Shown piece after piece: positions 12,101 through 24,766 of a stretch of DNA of 64,000 nucleotides (its first letter is position 1; every line of letters begins with the position of its first letter). A program made the position numbers and the translations under genes. The notes beneath the pieces are model-generated. The model was not told the DNA's origin. It ran no database searches and saw nothing but the letters and a program-made list of their open reading frames with translations. Location: NCBI GenBank assembly GCA_021234155.1, contig JAJEKV010000031.1:7640748-7704747 (forward strand), given 5' to 3'. The stretch comes from Isoetes taiwanensis. Taxonomy: Eukaryota; Streptophyta; Lycopodiopsida; Isoetales; Isoetaceae.

Positions 12101-15100
12101 TGACAAAATGTTTGTGTGAAGTATTTTAAGAGGCCATATGTACTTGACAGATATGAGAGTTTATATAAAGACAGAATCATAGAAAGACATACATGGGCAT
12201 GTGCGAAATACTGGGCATGTGCGAAATACTAGGAACTTCAACCAATACAAGACTGGAAAAGCCAGCATTTAATAGAAAACCAAACAAAACCTGCAAAGCT
12301 AGGCATATCAACAGATGAAAGAGTAACGTTCAACTTGAAACAGAGGGGAATAATTTACTTGGATAACCTATGGAACAAACAGCTGAAGTAAAAGAAGACA
12401 AACTAACCACCCACACAAGCATTGGAACATCGTAAAGCCTTTGAAGATCCACTTACACTAGGTCCACAATCTGCCTGGGTGGTGAATATGCCAAGTGCCA
12501 TGGTTCTGAGAATGAGTTGCGTCCCATGAAGTACATTCTGTGGACATGACTCTGCGATTCTTCAACTCTATTTGTCTCGAGCACCTGAAATGTCCAAAGA
12601 AGCCAGGAAACCAGTCATTTAAAAGGTCAAACTTAGGATTGGACCTGTTTATAGAAATACCACGGGATTTGGCTGACCTCGTTTAGAGATTCCAGAAATG
12701 GGAAAGAATGGTCTACATGAGCACTCTGAGATGTGGGCGTAGGACCAGAAAAGTCATCACTACCAACTAATTTCACACGGGCGATGCTCAAGACCAGGGC
12801 TAATGCTACCATCAGCGCAGAAAGCAGTAGTGAAAAGAGCCACGGTCCTCCTAAAGTATATATCAACTCTTCAAGAGGCGTGTAACAATTTGGTAGACGA
12901 TATTTGTCTGATGTACACTGGTATGGGCAAGCTACATTTGTGGCACCACCTGCAGCAATGACAAAACTATGTAAAAGATTTGTGTCTACCGATTTGAAAG
13001 AAGCATTAAGAAGACCCAAGGTCATCTACCTCGAACATAAATATACGATGCACGCCGTGGTAATCTTTCCAAAGGACATGGCTTGCATAAATATTCATCA
13101 GAGCCAGTGGAGTTCTTGTATGTACCTACTGGGCACTCCTACATTCAGAAGAACCCCCTTAACATTATGATGCCCTTGAAAAAGAATCTTAAAAACAAAC
13201 GTAAATTCAATAACAGAGAAGGGCAGACATTACCATACAAAAAACACCAAAAAGTCCTTTAGGACACTCCTTCCCAGTAAGGGATCCCTCATCTCCTCCA
13301 AGACCCATATCACCACCTTGTCCACCACTATATAACCATCAATTGCAATAAGTGCCTAAGAAACACTAGTCTCGTGCATCTCATGCTTCAAGATAAACTC
13401 CATTTGCAAGGCATGCATGATAATCAGAGTGGTTGAACTTTGAAAATAGCAAGGAGGTTCCTTACTTGGTCCGTATTGTACCGTTAACAGTAGCTATAGG
13501 AATAAAACCCTCCCCAGTAGGTATGTTGGCCCAGTGAAAATGTATGCGGCCCCCACCACCTCCACCGCCTCCAATTTGACCTCCTTGTCCCCCCGCAACA
13601 GAAAGCAATGATCGATTTCCAAGGGTCAATGCTTGAAGAAACAACAAAATACTACCACCTGAACCGCCTCCACCTCCCTCAGCAGATTGGTTGTCCATTA
13701 GGCTGTTATGTTTAAAGCCTTTTCCATCAGCCATTATGGCTCCAAACACGTCAAGACTTGACAACGGATGTTCCAATGAACCCATAACTGTAGAAAGAGG
13801 AAACAGCATTATAACATACAGGAAAAGGTAGCCCCTGCAACAAATGACAACCATATGCATATGAATTTACCAACTACACCACCACCATAACCATCTTCCC
13901 CAAAACTGGTACTGCCACCTCCACTTCCCAACTCACAAGGCAGAGCATCCCTGCCATAGGTTTCTCCACCATTATTCCAGCTTCCATTGAAATATCCATT
14001 ACCACCTTTTCCTCCATGACCACCCCCGCCACCGCCGCCACCTAACATGGAATTGCTCCCTTTACCAACACCTCCCCTGCATCCTGCACTTCAAACTATG
14101 GCTAAGTTCAGTAAAAGGACACTGCATGATGTCCACCAGCTGACTCAATGACACACCTAATGCTGAGGAAGAGACGAGTCCACCCGCGTTTATTGTTACC
14201 GTTCTTCCACGTTGGACATGTATCACACTTCCCTTAACAAAACCATCTATTGCAATATCTTCTACTCGACATATCTGTTACAACACCAAAACAACAGCTG
14301 AGAATTTTCTCCTTTCAAAATTAGTGCTAATGACAGGCCAATGCACAAACCTGCAGTGTAAAAGGCAAAGAGACGTTCAATGTACAGTCCTCGGGGGGGT
14401 TGATTACTTCAAACGGGCATGTAGAGCTGTCACAATAAAGTTTTGCAGACCTGAAAATGCATGGAAGTACCAAATCTCAGATTCACAAGGTCATAAAATT
14501 TGTGTATATGACATGCACTTTGCAAAACTAAATCTACAATTAAAACTAAAAAAATCAAAAATGTCCATTAGTGCAAGTTTAGCAGACTGACTTATACAGT
14601 ACAGACGCTTACCTGCAGACCTTATGTAATTGCACGACTCATATTCTAAAAATACAAACTTGACATAAATGAATCAAGTTATCAGTATGCCCTTTTCCCA
14701 AATATCACATTTTTCCAAGCCTTTATATCGCATGAAGTTTTCTTTCCATTTAATATGCACCATTTTCCAATCAAAGAGACCTTGAACATACTCAGCAAAA
14801 AAGGAGCTTCCGTCTGGTGGAGCATGCAGCAGTGCGCCAGGTCCAATCTGTCAGAAGAAGACAGAACCAAAAAAGCATTACAACAAAAATGACCACAACA
14901 TTAAAATCATAGTTCTCCAATATATTGGTCACTAAAATATCATCTTAAGGAATAAACGCAGGTTACTCAATTTATTGTGATTGGCTCATTAATAGAACAA
15001 TATTTGGCAATCAAGTAAAATGTCAATCACTGCCCTGAATTATTTGGACACCATTAGCATTTGCATTTTTGTTCCTAGCACCTCCCATGTCCATGTCATC

Positions 15101-18100
15101 AATCACTAACTGAAGCGGAGTAAAGCAAGATTTGTTGAGACACTGTACTGCATTGAAGCTGCAGTTTATCGAATGAGAGGAAATTGAACCATATCTCCCA
15201 AACAAATAATGTACTGTCTAGCCATTGCCAGGCTTGGAAACAGTGGTGACAATAGGTTGCCTCCCAAGCGGCCAGCCTTTGTGTTCCATTGAACTCTTAA
15301 GGAGATTTCGGTTGCATCTCCCAAACGAAAAATATGCTGGCTAGGAATACGAGGCTTCAAAAATCTTTATTTTCAACAATCATGAGGCTTCCAAAAACCT
15401 TATGTTTTCATCTTTTCCGGGGTTCAAGTTTTTTTTTAGGAGGGGGGTGGGTAGGCGGGGCACATTCAAGATAGGACGGCAGAAAATTATTTTCTGCTGC
15501 CCCAAATCTTTAGGCATCAAAAAAATTAGAGCCAACTTTAATCTTTACACTGCATGCTGAGACTATAATCTTTACAGTTTGCAGCTAGTCCAATTTAACT
15601 GCACATGAGGTGCTGTCTATTGGGCCTCTTCCTTCCAAGAGAAATTCTGTTGAGCATTCCAAAACAAGCACACGTCGTGTGACATTAACCTAACAACTGG
15701 CCAAAAGTGAGACTTTGGGCCCGATTTTTATCCAGCTCTTTGTATAGTGGTACAGAGGTTGCTCCACATCCCTGCTCAGGATCTGTCTGAAGAGTCCCAA
15801 ACTCGCCACAACAAACACGGCACAAACTGAAGTATCATATGCAGCCAACATAGCATGATCAAATTATACACAGAACACCACTCTCCTGTGAGTTGGAACT
15901 CCAGAACTCATCTTTGATACCTTCATCAAAAGGGAACCTTCTTTGTGCAGTGTTATCACAAAGCCCCAACTCAAAATCTAGCTCCAGAAGCACGCCAAAT
16001 GAGTGGATCATTCACACCACATACAACACTCTCGTTTCAACATTCGAGCTTTATGATCCAGACAAGTGACCAGAGTGGATACCCAGTCCTCAGTTGTGTG
16101 GAAGACCAAGCCAATTTTCACTCAGAAGAAGTATAACATGAAATCTGAAATGCTTTTTAATGTATCCAAAGAACTTTTTTGCGGTAATTAGCTTGTTGTG
16201 TAGAGTCAAAGGTGATGGCCAATCCAAATGTCTATATGATAGCAGTTCATAGTTACAAGACACAAAGATGTCCAGAAATTAAAATTCTCCAATTGAATGT
16301 TTCCATCGTCCTCTTTTAGGCTCATATTAGCATGCCCCTATTTCCTGCCCATTTGTCTCTTAGTCATTTAACTCCTGCTTCAGGATTATTACATTTACTA
16401 GAGTGCTACACATGCTCCTAGAGAACTTAACATTTTGAAATGGCATTTTTCCATTTCCTAAAAAAGGCCCCACCCTCCAATGGAAATTTTGAAACTAACA
16501 AGGAGAGAATGCTGGCAAACCATCGATTAAAACTTCTTTAACAATAATAATTCCTTGAAAACAATGCTCGAGACATGAACATGAACATAGCAGAAAAATA
16601 AAACTTTCTATCTCTTTTAACTTAAGTCACTTACATGAATATTATAAAACAAGGATAAAAATAACCGTTCAGATTTTATACAATCTCCTGATCCTGACAA
16701 TTTCAGCATCCCTTGCCCATGTATACCAAGATTGGCATTTGATAAAATGGAAGATTTCCCCTGTTACCATAACCAGATGAAACAATGAATCAGAAAATGT
16801 AAATGGAAACCAGCAGGTGAAGAGGTAAGCAAGGTATTAGTATTAACTTGCTACATGCACTATAGTAGACAAAAGGGTTCAGTTGCAATGTCAACAAACT
16901 TGTCCAAAAAAGGAGTTATGAAAAGTCCGGTAAAGTTTCCAACAAATGTTACATTCTGATTCCTTTGAAGTGAAGAGAGTGGTAATAGTTGGGCTATTAA
17001 GAAGGACAAATGGGTACTTGCATGGCAAGCACATGCACTATAAATAACAACCTTTGAAAATTGATGTATACATGAAAATATTCTTGAGAGGCATACCCTC
17101 AAAAAAACCAAATTGCTTGCTTCCATTGTGGAGGTGCTCACTGTGGAATCACCACCGCCGTCAATTTGCAACACTGAATTCAACATCAACAACATTTTCA
17201 CAGAGAGCTTCAATGCCCCATACACCTGCAAATCAACAGATTTAAAGACCAAGGAAACACGATTATAACTTTGAGCAAAAGGTGTGTAAGATATTGAATA
17301 ATATTGATCCCGCCCATACCTTTAGCACAGAGTCTGTCATCACAACTTCTTCAGCAACGAGCTCAAACTCAGAACTTGGATATTGAGACAAACCAAAGAT
17401 CAGAGTTCCTTCATTCGAAATACTAATTTGGCCACGGACCTGTGTGCCAAACCACCACATCAAACAAAACAGTCAGCTTTACTTACAGCTCTATGTGATA
17501 GAGCTTTGCAAACTTGTCAGAAACTGGACTTACCAGAACCCTACTCCATAGAAGTGGAACCACCACTTTTGCCCGACACTCAACGAAAACATTTGCCCAC
17601 AGTGGATGTGTCGGAAAGTCCAGAAGGGGTGTATCAGTTGCTGTAGTCTTATTTCCATTACTTACAATCAGACTTTGTGGAACAATGTCAAACCTCGTAC
17701 CAGCAGCACCAGCATTTTTAGGGCAAGCAAAACTGTCACCACCTGTAATTGTTGCAGTACACTGATAAAATGATCTAATTCTTAAGACACGATAAATCTA
17801 CTACTTAAGCAAGAATACTCTTGTTAAAGAGTTTTTTTTTCCAGAAAAATAAAGCTTTTTAAGAATATGCCAAGGGAAGATCAAAGGGAGATTTTGACCA
17901 TGCACGAAAATCTCCACCCCATCTTGCCTGTAACACTCAATTGCCACACGGCCACCACCTCCACCTGCATGACCACTTCCACCTGCTGCACTTATTTCAC
18001 CATTTCCCTTCCTGAAATATTTTTGGCAAACATAGGATTAGTCATCATGTCTTTATTTTGCTTTTATGAAGCAAGTTCTATTAATAAATTACTAAAAGCA

Positions 18101-19752
18101 CCATACCAGATTAACTAAACAATAAGTTCTTATGCAGAGATAGGGGCATCAATGGACAAGTATTTAAGCTGATGCAATGGTAGAATTTTGAGTACTTTGT
18201 GAGGCTTCTTGATCTTACATAAAGCATGGTTATGTAGGATAACAGATCAATCAGAGAAAGAAAAGAGAACAGCATAAGCATTCCCTATAAGCTCAAAGTA
18301 CAATAGATTCCAGGATCATAATAAGTGCATCTAGCCACTAGGCATGAAGGTCTTAAATAGATTTCCCTTCGAAATGCAGAAGTGTGAGAAGAGTGTGAGA
18401 AGACATCATCAGTAACCTCTCCATTTTCTTCTATTTGCTTCTCCACGTTAATAAACAGTTGCTGGAACTGCATCAGCTATTTCCGCTCTTACTAAATACA
18501 TAAGGATGAAAGTGGTTCTCCTTAAATCAATGGCATATTCTTCCCTTTTATAGTAATATCGGAATGATTTCCCTTCGTAGAAAAATACCATGTAACACCC
18601 CAGCTGGTAATCCAATTGTAATCTGAAGTGCCATTATCTGGAGGCTAGAGTTTAACAGACGTTGGGCAGCAGATGCAAAAATTACAAAAAACAACAAGTT
18701 CAGAACCTCCATGACATGACAAACCGTATAGGAGGGTCCCAAGTTGATAGATTTAATCTGCATGTGTGGTGGGCCTCTCAAACCTGACCATTTTACATCC
18801 AATACGCAGTGTTCCATCTTTTACTAATGAATATATGTGTGTTTAAGCTCTCTATGTACAACTATATTGCCAAAAAGCAATATGCTTGCCATTACACAAG
18901 AAAAAGCAAAAAAAAAAAACTAAAGCTTTCTTTAAGGTATACTCACATTTTCAAAGCCTGTATGATAACACTACCACCTGATCCGCCACCTCCCTTTTCC
19001 CCTCCAGATGCTCCATCAGCATCAATGGTGCCATTTAACTCCAAAAGATTCAAAAGTGTGATGTTAATTCGTCCTCCTCCACCACCCCCATAATCTTCAT
19101 CTCTACTTATAGTTCCTCCCTTGCTTCCATAGCTCCAAGGCTTAAATAGAGAAGCCCAGGCATAAACATCCCCACCCCAAATGTCATCTTGTACTTTCTT
19201 TGGGTCAGTAATGCAACAAGCTCCCCTTCCTCCATGGCCGCCCCCAGCCCCATCCAAGCCCGAGGGCGTTCCACTTGTTTGAGGCGGAGGTGATCCTCCT
19301 AAACCCCTTGTGCTGAGTGCCGAATCCTTGTCCAGAAAAGCGCTATCTGCCTGTATTACTAAGGTCCCAGACTTGATCTGTGATTCTTCCCCAAGGCTCA
19401 CATTACCCGTTATATTTACCACAATGGTACAACCTGGAACCGAACAACTAATAGTAACATTGGGAGCCACAATAAGATTTCCATCCCCTGCAATACACAC
19501 ATCATCCTCCAAAAAAACATTTTCATTAAAGATACATGATGTATCAAAGGAGCCACTTCCTTGAATATCAAGGCAACTGACAGGTGGCGTGTCAAGAAAT
19601 GGCAAACAACCTGAAGGTTTGCCAGCCCATGTTTTATGAGAATGACTGGTCCAAAGAACTATCGAATTATGTTCGGCAGCAGCGAACAAATTCTGGTGTC
19701 CCAAAAACAAAAATATAATTGCGAGAAGTAATCCCCTCAAATTGAATTCCAT
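9123..19752 (-). CDS. Glycine-rich, Cys-rich multi-pass membrane protein (plant AT4G32920/AT5G11700-type family)
   Basis: Exons (high to low): 19752-18947, 18011-17899, 17742-17534, 17439-17320, 17225-17097, 16760-16635, 14847-14792, 14450-14351, 14274-14157, 14083-13871, 13787-13466, 13327-13234, 13138-13030, 12949-12678, 12584-12457, 11297-11063, 10937-10749, 10669-10383, 10314-10146, 10074-9832, 9743-9658, 9276-9123. They join in phase to 4278 bases, 1425 residues plus TAA, the usual family length. Residues 1-25 look like a signal peptide. A glycine-rich outer domain with runs such as GGGGGGGGRIHFHW follows to about 770. A cysteine module (ECPVGTYKN) resembling GCC2/GCC3 repeats lies at about 795-860, a membrane helix at about 873-896, a conserved inner region (YQWWEG, AWSWQQWRR, SEYDHSCLRSCRSRALYEG), and several helices at 1266-1395. 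All introns look GT-AG. The donor after exon 2 is GTCAAA, a weak fit. Biochemical function is unknown; inferred plasma-membrane or secretory-route protein. Confidence 0.93.
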
Positions 19753-20800
19753 TAGAAATCCTTCTCCTCATCCCAGCTGGGGTAAATGTCAGACTTTAAA
19801 GTTTTGTAAAAGCAATGACTATACAAGCTCCTCAGCAAGGTTGCTCTATGCTAAGCCTATCCAATAAAAAGTCCCAGCAGGTGCCATAACCTTTTGTACA
19901 TCAATGCACAACTACATAAGGTCACCTGGATACTTAACTTTTCTGCACAACATTCCAAACTTTTCTGCACAACATTCCAAAACTACTCTTGCTTTTCCAC
20001 AACTTCCCCAAATGCATGTAATATTTTATCAACCTTTCCGGCTAATATATAAAAGATTCTTCAATTCCAGTCTCGATTACCATACAATGTCTATTTTTAG
20101 GCAGTTTCTGGCATTGCTTCCATCTGGGTTTCATCTTAAACCATAAAATGCTCATCCATAAGGACACCTGCAGAACAAACCGAACATAAAATATTTATCA
20201 ATACCCAGGAATGTGCTTATGAGAATTAGAACATCTTAATTGTGATCATATAATAGACTGGGCACTTCCAACATGTTGCATATGATGTACACAGATAATG
20301 AGACTAAAGTTCGGATATACTATCCCCATTAATACCAAGATTCTCATTTCTTTGATGATCATGCAACTGTCTTCTGATCAATGAGTTAATACGATCAAAT
20401 GCCACATTTCTTAGTTTGCCCAATTCATCCGTGCTAAAGATTTCTCTCAAGCTCCAGGGCAAGGCTCAAGAACAGAGCCAAACTTAGAGGAATAAAATTT
20501 GGCGTAAGAGAACAAGAACATTTCTGCAGGAAAAAATACGAAATTTTAAGGGGCAATAATCTCACCGGAAGAAGGAAGAGAGGTGAAAGTGGTCCGAAGC
20601 CATAAGTTGTAAGTTGTGATCCAGCTCCAAGAATTCACAGATCTTGCAGCGCCGGAGGCGGATAGGCGAGGGGCTCGATCGCCGCTGCGAGGGGAAGAAT
20701 CGGCAAGGTGCCGAGCTCTCTTCTCTCCTTCTTGGCCAAGGAAGAGGCTATGGAGAACAAGAACTCGCCCACTAACGCAGGCCTCGGTGCGTGACTAATG
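19753..20800 (-). promoter_or_regulatory. 5' untranslated exon, leader intron and promoter of the glycine-rich gene
   Basis: On the minus strand a strong donor GTGAGA lies just below 20,566, after a GC-rich, exon-like leader (20,567-20,760), and an acceptor CAG lies just above 20,166. This suggests a leader exon ending at 20,566, a 5'-UTR intron of about 400 bp and a coding exon starting above 19,752. The upstream GC-rich stretch is the likely promoter. Exact transcription start not visible. Confidence 0.5.
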
Positions 20801-22390
20801 AAGAAATTAACGTTTATACATGTTAACTCTCAGTTTAACTTTACCTTACACCTCGCAATTCTAACCCTCCCAGATCTTGCCACCTGGCCATATCAACATC
20901 CCAGATCTCGCCGCGTATGCCGCGCTTTTTCAATGGCTTTCTATAAAACAGAAAGAGGACCTTATAGGGAGTGCAACCTACTTCTATTGTTCCTTTGGGG
21001 TGTGTGTGTGTCTGTGTGTGTGTTTTTCAAGACGTGCTCATCTATTATGTGGCCGGTCAATTGAAAATATCGTGACACAAATGTCTTTGGATATGACCAC
21101 ACATGACGAGCCTCCCCCACCTGTCCCTCCACATGAGAGCATCATGGCGCGAATGGCTCATCTCATAAGAATCTACAACTCGATCGACAATTGACCTGTC
21201 CAATTGTCTGCTTTACCTCGCAGTCTTCATGCTTTTGCCCATTTGTTGTCGTGCAACGAAGCAACCATATATATTGACCTGATAATATCCATCCTTTTCT
21301 AGAATAGCCATAGAAAAGAAGCATGATAAGTCGAAGAATTATAATCTTGTCATCTAATATATTATGTGTGAGGATATGGAGGATAATAAACCGCTTGTAA
21401 TAGTAAAGAGCTTATTTGACACCACCTCTTATAAAAAAACCAATATAGATCTTTGTCCTGCCTATCTACACTATGCCATGGGGCCAGTAGAGGCTTAAGT
21501 ACATAATTCGTTTGAGCATCTTTGATCTTAGTACGATTAAGATAGGACTGGAATCATGACAAAATATCCCAAATTTGAGACTTATATCCATATTTAACAT
21601 ACTTACAAGTCATTCGTAAAGGCCACTCAAACACAAGATCCTAGAACTTATGGAGTGATATCAACATTTTTAGTCAAGAGCTTAATTGGTGTGGGGGCTT
21701 TTTGAAATTGTGGATGTCTCCATACGAGACAAAATTGGTTTGTCTGAAAAGCTCTTGGCTAGACTTGTCTGGTACTAATTTCATAAATAACACGAGCTAC
21801 CTATCAAAAGATTTATACAAATTATCAGCGTATGGTTGTTCTTATGATCTTAAAATTCAAATTGTGAAATCACGAACTACTGTACGCCAGTGTGGGGCAG
21901 TTTTCAATTTGAAGGCAAAATATGGACATGCAACAAGTGAAATTAGTTTAGATATAAAGGGCCTGGCTATACCTATCTAATGATATCAATTAGTGAAGCC
22001 AAAGATTTTTACAAAACTGTTTGACACCGGTGTACAGTTGTTGCTAGAATTCAAATTGAGGATTGTCGGATCTAATATAAGAGTATTTGCAAATATCTTT
22101 TTGGTAAGGAGGTCCCTTGTGATGAGTTGCATTTTTTGAAAAGCTTAGATCTAGAGCTATCCCCACAAGAACCATATAAACTGAACATTTCTATCTAAAA
22201 AACTGGATGATATTGCTTGGCATGTGATCTCTAATTATATTATATGATCAATTGGGGCTAACTTTGCCTGATCTTTGGTAGGAGGAAAAACATCTTGTCT
22301 ATATATCGAAGGACCTTCCCTAATCGGCAATCCGTTGCATGGGCCCTCCATCTAACTCGTGTCTGGGATGGCTAAATAAATGAGCAGAGG
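20801..22390. other. Intergenic, nothing recognised apart from a (GT)n tract
   Basis: A (GT)n-rich stretch lies at 20,999-21,024. Open frames at 20,877-21,194 and 21,702-21,980 (+) have no recognisable motif or neighbouring splice pattern, and I do not call them genes. Confidence 0.45.
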
Positions 22391-22654
22391 ATATGGAGGT
22401 GTCATTCTGACCCATCCTCCACAGGCTCCTACCTCAACAAAAGCAAATATAACAACGTAAGGACTAGCAACAATGCAACAACAAGACTACCTCGAAGGAT
22501 AGTAATAATCGATCCTATCACAATATGGAGATGTCATCTCGACCCGTCCTCCACAGGCTCCTACATCAACGAAAGCAAATATAACAACATAAGCACTAGC
22601 AACAATACAACAACAAGACTATCTCGAAGTATGGAAATAATCCATCCTATCACA
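22391..22654. repeat. Two tandem copies of a 132-bp unit
   Basis: The unit starting ATATGGAGRTGTCAT and containing TCCTCCACAGGCTCCTAC occurs at 22,391 and again at 22,523, with about 90% identity by eye. It has no coding content that I can see. Confidence 0.85.
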
Positions 22655-23689
22655 ATACATCAACACATGAAATGCATCATATAGTGGCTCCTACCTGGGC
22701 TCAAACTCAAGGGGGAGACAACTAACGGCTGGAGATCTCCAAATAGATCAGATCGAGTTATGGCAATGACTTGGGCTGGCAACAAACAATGGCTAGGGTT
22801 GACCATTCCATCTGCCCCTCCTGTGCATACTTTACAGATAGACTAAATTAGGCTCCGTGGTGACTATAACTGAATAACAATTAATCCTAATCACGTGCAC
22901 CTAGCTTATACTTAGGATTCATTAATTAGGGTACCTAATCATAATTGTGGTTTCTAGAATGGCTTTGCTAGGAGTACGACACGCCAACTCATCTGGAATA
23001 CGAGCTTCCAGATGAACTGGCAAAGTATCTACTCGAAATACCTGCTCCTAAAGAACTGCCTCCTGCGCCTGAGCTCTCCATCACTTGCAGGTCTCTCTGA
23101 TGTGTATATGCTCCTTGGGCTGCTGCTGCAAGGTATGCTGTCAAAGATGATCCTCGAATTGAAGATGTGAGTGCAAACTGGGATCAGAAGTTGGTGGAGC
23201 CAAAAGTGCCTAGGTCTAGGGTTTGGCCTTTTATGTATTAGGGTTTGTATGAAAGGCCATTTGGCTCTAATAAGATGCGTCCATGTGGCGGGCCACCTAT
23301 AGAGTGAAGCCATGTGGAAATAGGTTCCTTCCTAAGTTTGACCAAGTTATATAAATAACTTAGCCATGCCCACATATTAGGCGCATACAAGTCTATTAAT
23401 GTAGATTTGGATGGTGACGAGGCCTAGGATATAGGTTTTCAAATCGTATATTCTAGAGAAGCATCACATCCCCCTCCCCTCCACCCTTCCCCCTTTATAA
23501 TGTTGTCCTCGGCATTACGTAAGGTGGAAAGAACCTGCATCAACGTCATGCAACAAATAACAATATTTAACAACAATAACAATCAAAACAATATTATGCA
23601 GTATTATCCAGCACGTGCTTATAAACTTCGGGCTGCATTTTGATATTATTGCCCTAGGTTAGCCTAAATTTTTCTTTTGTGAATAACAT
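22655..23689. other. No gene seen between tandem repeat and gypsy integrase
   Basis: Short open frames only. It may be the downstream end (3' end of pol or LTR) of the Ty3/gypsy element read on the minus strand, but I could not identify an LTR pair. Confidence 0.35.
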
Positions 23690-24015
23690 AGTGGTATCCA
23701 AAGTCATACTTGTTGTTTTGCATAGCAAGAAATGTGTCATTTTGGACAACTTGTCCACTACCACCATTAAGGCGTCATGGCCTTTGGGTGTTTTTGAAAG
23801 CCCCGTGATGAAGTCCATAGAGATGACCTCCTAGCATCATGAACTTCTATGGGCTTTAACGAACCTAATTCGAAGTTGTTTAGTCTTCATTTGCTGACAC
23901 AATTGATAGTCTTAATGTAATTGGCAAATGTCCTCCTTTATGCCTAACCTATTGGGCTATTATGCATATCATGGAGGATTGATTCCCTTATTCTTGATAC
24001 TTTAGGAACACAAAG
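23690..24015 (-). pseudogene. Ty3/gypsy integrase fragment
   Basis: Read on the minus strand, the segment VPKVSRIRESILHDMHNSPIG corresponds to the HHCC zinc-binding region of gypsy integrase. After frameshifts and stops, ISMDFITGLSKTPKGHDA and LMVVVDKLSKMTHF give the start of the DDE core, including the first catalytic Asp of MDFI. Several stops interrupt the reading frames, so it is not functional. It lies downstream (minus direction) of the RT and RNase H pieces, as expected for Ty3/gypsy pol order. Confidence 0.8.
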
Positions 24016-24199
24016 CTTATCTCTATAATATATAAAAGATTGCCTTTCTTTTTAGACTTCTTATAAGTTTATGTTTTCTTTCTAGTCCTTGCTTCTTTGC
24101 AAAGACTAGCCCATACATCTTTGAACTCTTCTTTTATAGATAGTTCTTTTTCAATCCTCTTACCAAATTCACTAATCAATGTCTAAATGGCATTACAAT

Positions 24200-24766
24200 G
24201 CATCTTATTCCCAAGGGTCACTGAAAACGTGCATCGGCAACCACCCTGTGGCCTATAAATTAGCTCGAAGTCATACACTTCGAGAAAATCCATTCCAGCG
24301 TCTTTGCCTCAAATTGAGGAATGGTTGCATACTAGAGGCTTTGATATTCAGTATCCAACTGAAATCTCCTACCAATCAAGTAATGCCTCCATATGTGAAG
24401 AGCTCTTAAAACTGTTAAAAGCTCCTGATCATGTGTCGATTAACGTTGTTTGGTGTCGTTCATCTTTTTTGAATCGTATGCTTTACACTTCCTTCTTGCA
24501 TGAGGTCTCCTCCAGTTGCCAACTTATTTGCATCTGTTCGAATCTGTTACTTGCCAACTAAGTTATCCTTATTCGAATCTGGTAGGATCCTTGCACTGTA
24601 GTCAAGGCTTCTTTGAGCTTCTTAAAAAAAACTTGAATATTCTCTCGCCAATGTGCAACCCATTCCTTTACTTTCTTATGCTTAGTAAAGTCTGATAGAG
24701 AGACTGGCCGCTAGGCTAAATCTTTTACAAACTTTTTATAATAACCCACAAGGCCTAGAAAGTTTC
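24200..24766 (-). pseudogene. Ty3/gypsy RT thumb and RNase H fragment
   Basis: The minus strand reads NFLGLVGYYKKFVKDLA, the conserved gypsy block after the RT palm, then HWRENIQVFFKKLKEAL and, after a frameshift, LMQEG followed by YDSKKMN-like sequence of the RNase H start. It directly continues the RT piece at 26,865-27,600, from which it is separated by an inserted 2.1-kb element. Stops and frameshifts show decay. Confidence 0.78.

Noticed and set aside
19310-19564. Plus-strand frame opposite exon 1 of the glycine-rich gene
   Set aside because: Antisense shadow of a well-supported exon.
20616-21194. Open frames on the plus strand over the leader of the glycine-rich gene
   Set aside because: They overlap its GC-rich leader and a (GT)n tract and contain no recognisable domain.
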